A stretch of 64,000 bases of DNA from Chryseobacterium sp. OSA05B (GTDB taxonomy: Bacteria > Bacteroidota > Bacteroidia > Flavobacteriales > Weeksellaceae), in assembly GCF_019970065.1 (NCBI RefSeq), contig NZ_JAHXYH010000004.1, forward strand, positions 124,001 through 188,000, read 5' to 3'. Under the pieces are notes generated by a model. That model searched no databases. It was not told where the DNA came from and was given only the letters and a program-made list of their open reading frames with translations. The position numbers and the translations under genes were made by a program. Shown one piece after another: positions 15,870-23,147 of this stretch (within the stretch, counting starts at the first letter, position 1; every line of letters starts with the position of its first letter).

Positions 15870-18022
15870 TAATCAACAATCTTAAAGTCTAACTGCTTTT
15901 GAATAAGGTTTGCTTTCACTACTTTGATCTGAACCTGGTCTCCCAACTGATGCTTTTTACCGGTTCTGTTACCATAAACAGCATGGGTTTTCGCATCGTA
16001 AGAATAGGAATCATCTACAAGATCTCTCAATTTGATCAACCCTTCAGCACCGTTTTCGGGGATTTCCACCCAGAAACCGAATTCCGCAACACCTGAAATA
16101 ACGCCAGTAAATGTTTCTCCAAGGTGTTTCTCCATAAACTTCACCTGCATGAACTTGATAGAATCTCTTTCTGCATCGGCAGCCAGTCTTTCCATAGAAC
16201 TACAGTGTTTGGCTTTGTCTTCCAGCTCCTGCTTGCTTGGCGATTTACCTCCGTCAAGATAATGCTGTAAAAGACGGTGAGCCAAAAGGTCAGGATAACG
16301 ACGGATAGGAGAGGTGAAATGGCTGTAATACTCAAAACCCAGACCGTAGTGTCCGATAGGTTCTGTAGAATAGACCGCTTTGCTCATACTTCTCATGGCC
16401 AGCGTTTCAATCATATTTTCTTCTCCTTTTCCTTTCACATCGAAAAGAAGTTTATTTAGTGATTCTGCTACCTTTTTGGTATTGTCAAGGTTCATTTTAT
16501 ATCCGAAGGTAGAGACAAAATCTCTCAGTGCTTCCAGTTTTGCCGGATTCGGATCATCATGGACTCTGTAGATAAAGGTATTATTGGTTACACCTCCTTT
16601 CGTGTTCAGTGATACAAATTCGGACACTTTTTTATTGGCTAAAAGCATGAATTCTTCGATCAGGTGATTGGAATCCTTGCTGATTTTAAAGTATACTCCG
16701 ATCGGCGAGTTATTTTCATCCAGATTGAATCTTACTTCACTTCTGTCAAATGTAATCGCTCCGTTTCTGACACGTTCATCACGCATGATTTTCGCAAGTC
16801 TGTCCAGTGTATTGATTTCTTCTGCAAGATCTCCCTGGCCCGTTTCTATACGTTCCTGAGCTTCTTCATAGGTAAATCTTCTGTCTGAATGAATTACCGT
16901 TCTTCCGAACCACTGTTTCTGGATTTCTGCTTTATCGTTCAGTTGGAAAACTGCTGAGAATGTATATTTATCTTCATTCGGACGAAGTGAGCACACATCG
17001 TTACTCAAAACTTCCGGAAGCATCGGAACCACACGGTCTACAAGGTATACCGAAGTCGCTCTTTTGTAAGCTTCATCATCCAGCATGGTTCCCGGAACTA
17101 CATAATGAGAAACGTCTGCAATATGCACACCGATCTCCCAGTTTCCGTTTTCTAATTTTCTTATGGAAAGGGCATCATCAAAATCTTTTGCATCCTTAGG
17201 GTCAATGGTGAAGGTACAGATATCACGCATATCCCAACGCTTCGCAGCTTCTTCATCGGTGATTCTTCTGTCGATTTTATCAGCATCCAGCTCAACTTCC
17301 TGTGGGAATTCATACGGAAGACCGTATTCTGCAAGGATAGAGTGGATCTCTGTTTCATGCTCACCCGGAGCACCCAATACCTGAGTGATTTCTCCCTGAG
17401 GATTTTTGTCACCAGGTCTCCATTCTGTCATTTTTACAACTACTTTATCACCGTTTTCCGCGCCTCCGAATTTTGCTCTTGGAATAAAAATATCGGTATT
17501 GATCGTTTTTTTATCACACACTACAAAACCAAAATCTTTGTGAGCAACCACCTGGAATGTTCCTACAAACTCAGTTCTTGTTCTTTCCAGAACTTCCAGT
17601 ACGGAGCCTTCCAGCTTTTTACCTTTAAAATGGTATGTAACAATCAGAACTTTATCACCCTGCAATGCATCTTTTACGTTTTTAGAATGGATAAAGACGT
17701 CATCTTCCATCCCTTCTACGCTTACATAGGCATTTCCGGACTGGTTGAAATCAATCGTTCCACTTAAAGTGCCTGCAATCTTCAGATTAACGATGTACTT
17801 TCCTTTTTCCACTTCTTTCACCTTCTCAGAACCCTGAAGCTTGTGAAGAGCCTGGATTACCAACTCTCTCTGACGTGGATTTTTATAATCAATTCCTTCT
17901 GCGATCTGCTTATAATTATAGATCTTCGTGGAATTGGTATTCATGAAACGTAGGATCAGTCTTCCGATCTCTATGAGTTTCTGTTCGTTTTTATGGCTTA
18001 TATATTTACCTTTTCTTGGCAT
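15869..18022 (-). CDS. rnr: Ribonuclease R
   Basis: 717-aa processive 3'-5' exoribonuclease of the RNR superfamily that degrades structured RNA and assists rRNA and mRNA turnover. Order of domains: winged-helix-like N-terminus (to about 75), cold-shock OB folds (about 75-225), RNB catalytic domain (about 250-575) with CTFTIDPKDAKDFDDALS carrying the catalytic aspartates and HFTSPIRRYPDLLAHR, and a C-terminal S1 domain (about 635-715, GVAEFGFWVEIPENGAEGL). Length fits the flavobacterial form without a long basic tail. Heads a six-gene leftward operon. Confidence 0.95.
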   Translation of the reverse strand: MPRKGKYISHKNEQKLIEIGRLILRFMNTNSTKIYNYKQIAEGIDYKNPRQRELVIQALHKLQGSEKVKEVEKGKYIVNLKIAGTLSGTIDFNQSGNAYVSVEGMEDDVFIHSKNVKDALQGDKVLIVTYHFKGKKLEGSVLEVLERTRTEFVGTFQVVAHKDFGFVVCDKKTINTDIFIPRAKFGGAENGDKVVVKMTEWRPGDKNPQGEITQVLGAPGEHETEIHSILAEYGLPYEFPQEVELDADKIDRRITDEEAAKRWDMRDICTFTIDPKDAKDFDDALSIRKLENGNWEIGVHIADVSHYVVPGTMLDDEAYKRATSVYLVDRVVPMLPEVLSNDVCSLRPNEDKYTFSAVFQLNDKAEIQKQWFGRTVIHSDRRFTYEEAQERIETGQGDLAEEINTLDRLAKIMRDERVRNGAITFDRSEVRFNLDENNSPIGVYFKISKDSNHLIEEFMLLANKKVSEFVSLNTKGGVTNNTFIYRVHDDPNPAKLEALRDFVSTFGYKMNLDNTKKVAESLNKLLFDVKGKGEENMIETLAMRSMSKAVYSTEPIGHYGLGFEYYSHFTSPIRRYPDLLAHRLLQHYLDGGKSPSKQELEDKAKHCSSMERLAADAERDSIKFMQVKFMEKHLGETFTGVISGVAEFGFWVEIPENGAEGLIKLRDLVDDSYSYDAKTHAVYGNRTGKKHQLGDQVQIKVVKANLIQKQLDFKIVD

Positions 18023-18179
18023 TTTTAATGTTATTTAATTGTTGTTAATTATAATAATCCAGAAGTGATACTTTTAAGATCTACGGTCTGGATTATCTGT
18101 TTTATTCATCATTTGTTAAAGGCATCTTTATTCATTTATTTTGTGAGTAAGGGGAAAACTCTCTAATAATCCGAATGCC

Positions 18180-19190
18180 TTAATCTTCATATATTTTTAT
18201 TTTTTGTTCTTCTTCTTTTGTTTCCATCACCTTCCAGTCGTTACCAACATACTGATAGGTGGTATAAACTTCTTTTCTACGGAACGGTTTGGCTTTATTT
18301 ATAAGGGTATAAGTATAGTGAACTTTTACAATATTCCCCAATTCATTGGTAAATGTTATCATCAACATTCCATAATGATCTGTAAAACTCTCAGTAGGGC
18401 TTCCTTTCTTTAAAGTCTCAAGATGCTTCATCTTCTTTTTGTAAGCAAATTTTGAGATATTTTTTAAACCGAACTCAGCATTATATTCAATATCTATATC
18501 CGGTGAAGAAAAACTCTGGTAAGCTGAACCCAATGAGATGTTCTTTTTTAAGAGATTTGAAATTTGGTTAATCGAACCCATTGTCCAAAAGTTTTTACCG
18601 TGATAAACCGGTGCCGGGTTTTCACTTCTGCAGTCTCCAGCTCTTGCTTCAACTGCGAGAATATGACTGGTAAGAACAATAAGATCTTTATCCGGGTAGA
18701 AGTTTTTATCAATTCCCGAGATAATTTTGTGGCTTAGCTTTTCAAAATTGACATCCTTAGATTCATTTTTAAAACGCTCAAGTCTCTTCTCTTCTTTTTT
18801 ATCAGCTTCCGAACAATTACTATCATAACAGCCATTTGTATTTCCCGTAGGACATGGATCATCTTTATCTAAAACTCCATCCCCATCAGTATCCGGCCAC
18901 GGGCAACCTTTATTCTCTATCGGTCCTTCTACCATAGGACACGCATCATCTTTATCAATCAACCCATCTTTATCTGTGTCTGGCCAGGGACAACCAAAGT
19001 TCTCTTGAACACCCGCATCTTTCGGACATTTATCCAGATACAATGGAATTCCATCACGATCATCATCAGAGAGACAGATTTTTTTATTGAATTCCTTTCT
19101 GCATTTCCTTAAACTATCTTTAGCTGCTATTTCCTTGGCATGGAAACAACTTATAATAAAAAATAGTACAGCAGATACTTTGATTTTCAT
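18180..19190 (-). CDS. Secreted thrombospondin type 3 repeat protein without OmpA domain
   Basis: 336 aa. Signal peptide (IKVSAVLFFIISCFHA) followed by about three calcium-binding thrombospondin type 3 repeats (residues about 40-125: DDDRDGIPLYLDKCPKDAG, DTDKDGLIDKDDACP, DTDGDGVLDKDDPCP) with paired cysteines. In most Bacteroidetes such repeats link a barrel to an OmpA peptidoglycan-binding domain; here they are followed by about 200 residues of unrecognised charged sequence (about 135-336) and neither a barrel nor an OmpA motif. Probably a periplasmic or surface protein. Single gene, 157 bp upstream of rnr in transcription terms reversed. Confidence 0.78.
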   Translation of the reverse strand: MKIKVSAVLFFIISCFHAKEIAAKDSLRKCRKEFNKKICLSDDDRDGIPLYLDKCPKDAGVQENFGCPWPDTDKDGLIDKDDACPMVEGPIENKGCPWPDTDGDGVLDKDDPCPTGNTNGCYDSNCSEADKKEEKRLERFKNESKDVNFEKLSHKIISGIDKNFYPDKDLIVLTSHILAVEARAGDCRSENPAPVYHGKNFWTMGSINQISNLLKKNISLGSAYQSFSSPDIDIEYNAEFGLKNISKFAYKKKMKHLETLKKGSPTESFTDHYGMLMITFTNELGNIVKVHYTYTLINKAKPFRRKEVYTTYQYVGNDWKVMETKEEEQKIKIYED

Positions 19191-19406
19191 TCAGTTTTAA
19201 ATTTTCTCTATATATGCCAACAGCATCAATTTTCCTTCCAAATTTTTTACAATGGAAACTTTAGTTTGTATAAAATTACTACAAATATGGAGAAGAGGGG
19301 AGAAAAACCTTTGATTAATATCTTTTAAATACTTAAGGTTCGGTATGGAAATAATAGACGGGTAATTTCTATCAGCTGCTGCAAATGTACAAATTAAAAA
19401 ATAAAT

Positions 19407-19434
19407 AAGGCCTGCAATTTGATTTACAGGCCTT
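19407..19434 (-). terminator. Terminator of rpiB
   Basis: AAGGCCTG / CAGGCCTT 8-bp perfect stem with a 12-nt loop, 8 nt past the rpiB stop and followed on the minus strand by an A/T-rich tract. Confidence 0.6.
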
Positions 19435-19441
19435 TATATTT

Positions 19442-19876
19442 TTAGCAAACAGCAATTTTGTCAACTCTGTTTTGGTGCCTTCCACCTTCAAAATCTGTGG
19501 AAAGAAACTTCTCTGCAATTTCTATCGCCACTTCCTTAGAGATAAATCTCGCAGGCATAGAGATCATATTAGCATCATTATGCTGTCTGGCAAGCACGGC
19601 GATCTCCGGCATCCAGCAAAGCGCACATCTTATTTTCTGATGTTTGTTAGCTGTGATCTGTACTCCGTTTCCGCTTCCGCAGATCAAAATTCCCAGTTCA
19701 TTCTCTCCGTTTTCCACAGAGGTTGCAGCAGGGTGTACAAAGTCCGGATAATCCACACTGTCTGTGGAGAACGTTCCAAAATCCTGTACTTCAAATCGTT
19801 CAGAAAGAAAGTTCTTAACAATCTCCTTGTATTCATAGCCCGCATGGTCTGCAGCAATAGCTATTTTTCTTTTCAT
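19442..19876 (-). CDS. rpiB: Ribose 5-phosphate isomerase B
   Basis: 144-aa RpiB/LacAB-family isomerase interconverting ribulose 5-phosphate and ribose 5-phosphate in the pentose phosphate pathway. Seen: N-terminal AIAADHAGYEYK, GILICGSGNGVQITANKH with the catalytic Cys (about residue 66) and phosphate-binding loop, and RCALCWMPEIAVLARQHNDANMISMPAR. Length is standard. Monocistronic and transcribed away from the gene-free stretch on its right that is proposed here as oriC. Confidence 0.93.
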   Translation of the reverse strand: MKRKIAIAADHAGYEYKEIVKNFLSERFEVQDFGTFSTDSVDYPDFVHPAATSVENGENELGILICGSGNGVQITANKHQKIRCALCWMPEIAVLARQHNDANMISMPARFISKEVAIEIAEKFLSTDFEGGRHQNRVDKIAVC

Positions 19877-19914
19877 AATACCTGTATTAAGTCTTTTTAG
19901 ATTTTATTTCAAGA

Positions 19915-19922
19915 CAAAGGTA
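19915..19922 (-). promoter_or_regulatory. -7 promoter element of rpiB
   Basis: Minus strand TACCTTTG matches TANNTTTG, 38 nt upstream of the rpiB ATG. Confidence 0.4.
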
Positions 19923-19973
19923 AGAATAATAACAAAGTCTGTTAGTTAATCGGGAGTAAATTGTGAAAAGGTC

Positions 19974-19982
19974 TGTGAATAA
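19974..19982 (-). promoter_or_regulatory. DnaA box (TTATTCACA)
   Basis: Exact 9-mer on the minus strand; one base further right lies a near-box TGTGGAAAA (19984-19992), giving two same-orientation sites 10 bp (one helical turn) apart. Confidence 0.55.
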
Positions 19983-20140
19983 CTGTGGAAAACTTTTTCC
20001 AACTTTCTATTTTTAAAGATGAATTTATTTCGTAATGGGAAATCTATTTGAAAATTTTAACCACAACTTTCAAATTCTTTTCTTCAGTTACTCCCGACTT
20101 TTTCCATAATTAAATAACTAATAATGGATTTGTGAGAAAG

Positions 20141-20149
20141 TTATTCACA
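20141..20149 (+). promoter_or_regulatory. DnaA box (TTATTCACA)
   Basis: Exact 9-mer on the plus strand, inverted relative to the box at 19974 and followed 14 nt later by a minus-strand near-box TTTTTCACA (20164-20172). Confidence 0.55.
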
Positions 20150-20398
20150 TCTGTTAATAAGTGTGTGAAAAAGCAGATTTACAAGATATTACAATGTGAA
20201 TTAAATATGAATTGAATAAAAATTATTTGTTACCAATTATTTTGATAAAACTTATCCCCGAAACTAACAATACTCAACAACAACTACATTATTCTTTTCT
20301 TTAAAGAGAAAAAAATTGTTGATTAGTGGGTGATTGGGTTGGGGGAAAGTTTTCCAAAAGTTTTGTTTTTGATGATCTGTTGAAAAAGTTTAAAAGCT

Positions 20399-20406
20399 TA
20401 CATTTG
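20399..20406 (+). promoter_or_regulatory. -7 promoter element of pgk
   Basis: TACATTTG matches TANNTTTG, 24 nt before the pgk ATG; a TTG lies 16 nt upstream of it. Confidence 0.45.
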
Positions 20407-20430
20407 TGAAACGAAAATTCAACGATACTT

Positions 20431-21621
20431 ATGAAAACAATCAATGATTTCAATTTTAAAGACAAGAAGGCTCTGGTAAGAGTGGACTTTAATGTTCCGC
20501 AGGATGATCAGCTGAAAGTGACCGATAATACAAGAATCACGGCTGTAAAACCGACGGTTGAAAAAATTCTTAATGATGGAGGTTCTGTGATCCTGATGAC
20601 CCACCTTGGAAGACCAAAAGGGGAAGTGAAGGACGAGTTTTCTCTTAAGCATATCGTAGATGAAGTTTCCAGCGTTCTTGGAAAGGAAGTGAAGTTTGTG
20701 GATGAATGTATCGGAGAAAAGGCTGAAAAGGCTGCTTCTGAGCTTCAGCCGGGAGAAATCCTGTTGCTGGAGAACCTTCGTTTTCACAGTGAAGAGGAGA
20801 AAGGTGATGAAGGATTTGCTGAAAAGCTTTCTAAGTTGGGTGATGCTTTTGTAAACGATGCATTCGGAACTGCGCACAGAGCACATGCCTCCACAGCTGT
20901 CATTGCACAATATTTTGAATCAACTAAATTTTTCGGTTTATTGATAGCTAAAGAGCTTGAGGCGATTGATAAAGTTTTGAAAAAAGGAGAAAGACCTGTA
21001 ACTGCCATATTAGGTGGCTCTAAGGTTTCAACTAAAATTACCATTATAGAAAATATCCTTCCTGCAATAGATAATCTGATCATTGGAGGAGGTATGGCGT
21101 TTACTTTTATTAAAGCTTTGGGCGGAAAAATTGGAAACTCATTGGTGGAAGAGGATAAACTTCCTTTGGCTCTTGAGATCTTGGGAAAAGCTAAAGAACA
21201 CCAGGTGAAAGTATATCTTCCTTCGGATGCTATCATTGCTGAAGGTTTCAATAATGATGCGGATAGAAAAGAAGCAGATATCTATGCAATTCCTGAAGGA
21301 TGGATGGGACTAGATGCTGGTCATAAATCAAGAGATCAGTTCAACGATGTTCTTCTTAATTCCAGAACCATTCTTTGGAACGGACCGATTGGAGTTTTTG
21401 AAATGTCGAACTTTGCAGGAGGAACTATTGCTCTTGGAGACAGTATTACTGAGGCTACAAAATTGGGTGCGTTCTCTCTAGTGGGAGGTGGTGACAGTGT
21501 TGCTTTTGTGAAGCAGTTCGGTTATGGAGAAAAAGTGAGTTATGTTTCTACTGGAGGAGGAGCGATGTTGGAAAGTCTGGAAGGTTTGGAACTTCCCGGA
21601 GTTGCTGCCATCAACAAATAG
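20431..21621 (+). CDS. pgk: Phosphoglycerate kinase
   Basis: 396-aa glycolytic kinase that makes ATP and 3-phosphoglycerate from 1,3-bisphosphoglycerate and ADP. Seen: [13 protein letters not shown] (substrate loop), [35 protein letters not shown] and [16 protein letters not shown], all in family order, with standard length. Monocistronic, with its own promoter element and terminator, and located between the candidate oriC and a T-rich gene-free stretch. A gene this close to the origin would benefit from high copy number in fast growth. Confidence 0.97.
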   Translation: MKTINDFNFKDKKALVRVDFNVPQDDQLKVTDNTRITAVKPTVEKILNDGGSVILMTHLGRPKGEVKDEFSLKHIVDEVSSVLGKEVKFVDECIGEKAEKAASELQPGEILLLENLRFHSEEEKGDEGFAEKLSKLGDAFVNDAFGTAHRAHASTAVIAQYFESTKFFGLLIAKELEAIDKVLKKGERPVTAILGGSKVSTKITIIENILPAIDNLIIGGGMAFTFIKALGGKIGNSLVEEDKLPLALEILGKAKEHQVKVYLPSDAIIAEGFNNDADRKEADIYAIPEGWMGLDAGHKSRDQFNDVLLNSRTILWNGPIGVFEMSNFAGGTIALGDSITEATKLGAFSLVGGGDSVAFVKQFGYGEKVSYVSTGGGAMLESLEGLELPGVAAINK

Positions 21622-21643
21622 ATTTTAATTTTTATTATATATG

Positions 21644-21671
21644 AGACCGCCAGAAATGACGGTCTTTTTAT
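21644..21671 (+). terminator. Terminator of pgk
   Basis: AGACCG / CGGTCT stem with a 10-nt loop followed by TTTTTATTTT, 22 nt after the pgk stop. Confidence 0.75.
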
Positions 21672-22124
21672 TTTATGTGTTAAAATTTTTTTTAATTGAT
21701 TTTCTTCTGAGAATTTTTAATTTTATGATCAAAGTAATGGATTTCGGAAAATCACTATCTAATTTTAAAATTTGTTAGGAAGATGTGGATATCGGTTATT
21801 TTTTGTAAATCTTTAAAATCTGTTCAAAAAAGAAAATCTTAATTTTTTTTTGTCTCTCCATTTTTCCACGTGACAGTTTTTTTTGAATATATCCTTAATT
21901 TTAAAAAAGTAAGGTGAATAGCCCGACGTTTGTAAATTTCTATAATTTTTGTGAATTAACATTTTTTCCGATTTATTTTAAAAATGAAACTCTCTGAAAA
22001 TATTTAAAAGTTTATAAATTAGAGAAGTCTCATTTTTAGTTTTATAATTTTATAGAAAATGGAGTAGGGGATTTTTTATTTTTTCTTGCCTCAATTATTT
22101 AATCAAAGCTTAAATGACAAAAAT

Positions 22125-22157
22125 AAAACCCGGAAAAATCTCCGGGTTTTTGTTTTT
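22125..22157. terminator. Bidirectional terminator between pgk region and methyltransferase gene
   Basis: AAAACCCGGA / TCCGGGTTTT 10-bp perfect stem, 6-nt loop, with T-runs in both orientations; it can stop leftward transcripts of the methyltransferase gene and rightward read-through. Confidence 0.75.
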
Positions 22158-22210
22158 TATGTCAAAATAGGTGAAAATTGGCCTTCAGAAGTGGCTTAAA
22201 AATCGATTTT

Positions 22211-23032
22211 CTATCTTTTTTCGATAATGTATATCAAACTTGAAAATTCGTTCGAAAAAAGTGCCTTTACGTTGGAAATCGTTCCGTAGATGACTGCTTT
22301 TAGCCAAAAAAGAGGGGATTTCTTGTATTTTTCGCTCAACATAGAGATGTAGAAGGAATCCAACACCAAAGGTTTGATTTTTCTCATTTTCCAATCCGGT
22401 TTCTTCGAAATTAAATTTTCCATACCATTTTTGGAGAAATGATAAATATGTCGCGGTACATCATACGCTGCCCAATATTCTTTGTAATGTTTTGCATCAT
22501 AAGAAGTGGGGTTGGGAACAGCAATTATTAAAAGTCCTTTGTCTTTTAATTTCCCGTGAAATATTTTAAGCATTTCATCCTGGTTCTCTACATGTTCAAA
22601 AACATGCCATAATGTGATAGCTTCTAAGCTTTGATCAGGAATGGTTTGAATATTATCAATGACTTTTGCTTTAGCTATTTTACTGAGAGCAGCTTTTCTT
22701 GCATCGGCATCAGGTTCGAAACCAAAAGTTTCAAAATCTTCTTCTATATATTTGACAAATTCTCCGGCTCCACAGCCATAATCTAAAACTTTAGCTCCCT
22801 TTTTTATTCTGTCTGCAAGAATATTCTTCTTATACTGAAGATTAAAAGACTGGAGAAATTTGTACAACTTTTCTTTAAAGCTTCCTGAATCCTGATGGTG
22901 GGAAATATAATCTTCGCTTTCATAATATTTGGAAATATTGGATGGAATAGGAGTGGTTTTGAAAACTCCTTTTATTTCTGTTTCTTTAATTTCAAATACT
23001 TCCTGTGAAAGAAAATGATCCTTTATTCTCAT
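22211..23032 (-). CDS. Class I SAM-dependent methyltransferase
   Basis: About 273 aa from the ATG at 23030-23032, chosen because family-like sequence begins there (MRIKDHFLSQE); an ATG at 23089 would add 19 residues. The glycine-rich SAM loop is VLDYGCGAGEF, the acidic loop FGFEPDADA, and post-motifs include LWHVFEHVENQDEML and LLIIAVPNPTSYDAKHY, typical of the Methyltransf_23 group that often modifies small or surface molecules. Substrate unknown. A parS site lies in the gap between this gene and mnmG. Confidence 0.85.
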   Translation of the reverse strand: MRIKDHFLSQEVFEIKETEIKGVFKTTPIPSNISKYYESEDYISHHQDSGSFKEKLYKFLQSFNLQYKKNILADRIKKGAKVLDYGCGAGEFVKYIEEDFETFGFEPDADARKAALSKIAKAKVIDNIQTIPDQSLEAITLWHVFEHVENQDEMLKIFHGKLKDKGLLIIAVPNPTSYDAKHYKEYWAAYDVPRHIYHFSKNGMENLISKKPDWKMRKIKPLVLDSFYISMLSEKYKKSPLFWLKAVIYGTISNVKALFSNEFSSLIYIIEKR

Positions 23033-23123
23033 TGAATTGATATCTTGATATTTTAAAATTAAGGTATTTAATAATTCTATTGAACGCATGTGAATACCTT
23101 AATTTTTGCTTTTAATTTGCAAA

Positions 23124-23139
23124 TGTTTCACGTGAAACA
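23124..23139. promoter_or_regulatory. parS: parS site (ParB/Spo0J binding)
   Basis: TGTTTCACGTGAAACA is an exact match to the bacterial parS consensus TGTTNCACGTGAAACA. The palindrome extends to 22 bp (23121-23142). It lies just after the mnmG stop codon. ParB spreading and CTP-dependent SMC loading from such sites organises the origin region. The match itself is seen; in vivo use is inferred. Confidence 0.9.
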
Positions 23140-23147
23140 TTTTTTAT

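Larger units (their letters stand above)
19877..20430. other. Candidate replication origin (oriC): gene-free region with DnaA-box cluster
   Basis: 554 bp without a credible gene, between divergent rpiB and pgk. Two exact TTATTCACA boxes (consensus TTATNCACA) lie in opposite orientation, minus strand 19974-19982 and plus strand 20141-20149. Weaker boxes are visible as TGTGGAAAA (19984), TGTGAAAAG (19962), TGTGAGAAA (20131), TGTGAAAAA (20164), TGTGAATTA (20195) and TTATCCCCG (20252). The segment around 20195-20250 is almost pure A/T, a possible unwinding element, and 20320-20350 is strongly G over C. Two parS sites lie 3-5 kb to the right, and gene orientation is mostly divergent around this point. 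That this is oriC is inference. Confidence 0.55.
21622..22210. other. Gene-free T-rich stretch between pgk and a methyltransferase gene
   Basis: Apart from the pgk terminator and a bidirectional hairpin near its right end, the 589 bp hold no credible gene. The plus strand is rich in T and has more G than C. Isolated DnaA-like 9-mers occur: TGTGGATAT (21784-21792, one mismatch to TTATCCACA on the minus strand) and TGTGAATTA (21950-21958). It could be an auxiliary part of the origin, but nothing here is decisive. Confidence 0.5.

Noticed and set aside
19472..19900. 142-codon open frame on the plus strand reaching into the candidate origin
   Set aside because: It is antisense to rpiB over most of its length, and rpiB is a clear family member.
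20419..20910. 163-codon minus-strand frame over the start of pgk
   Set aside because: Antisense to the well-conserved pgk; no recognisable protein features.
21862..21877. Third parS-like site centred on CACGTG
   Set aside because: Five mismatches to TGTTTCACGTGAAACA; only the core hexamer matches and the flanks are not palindromic.
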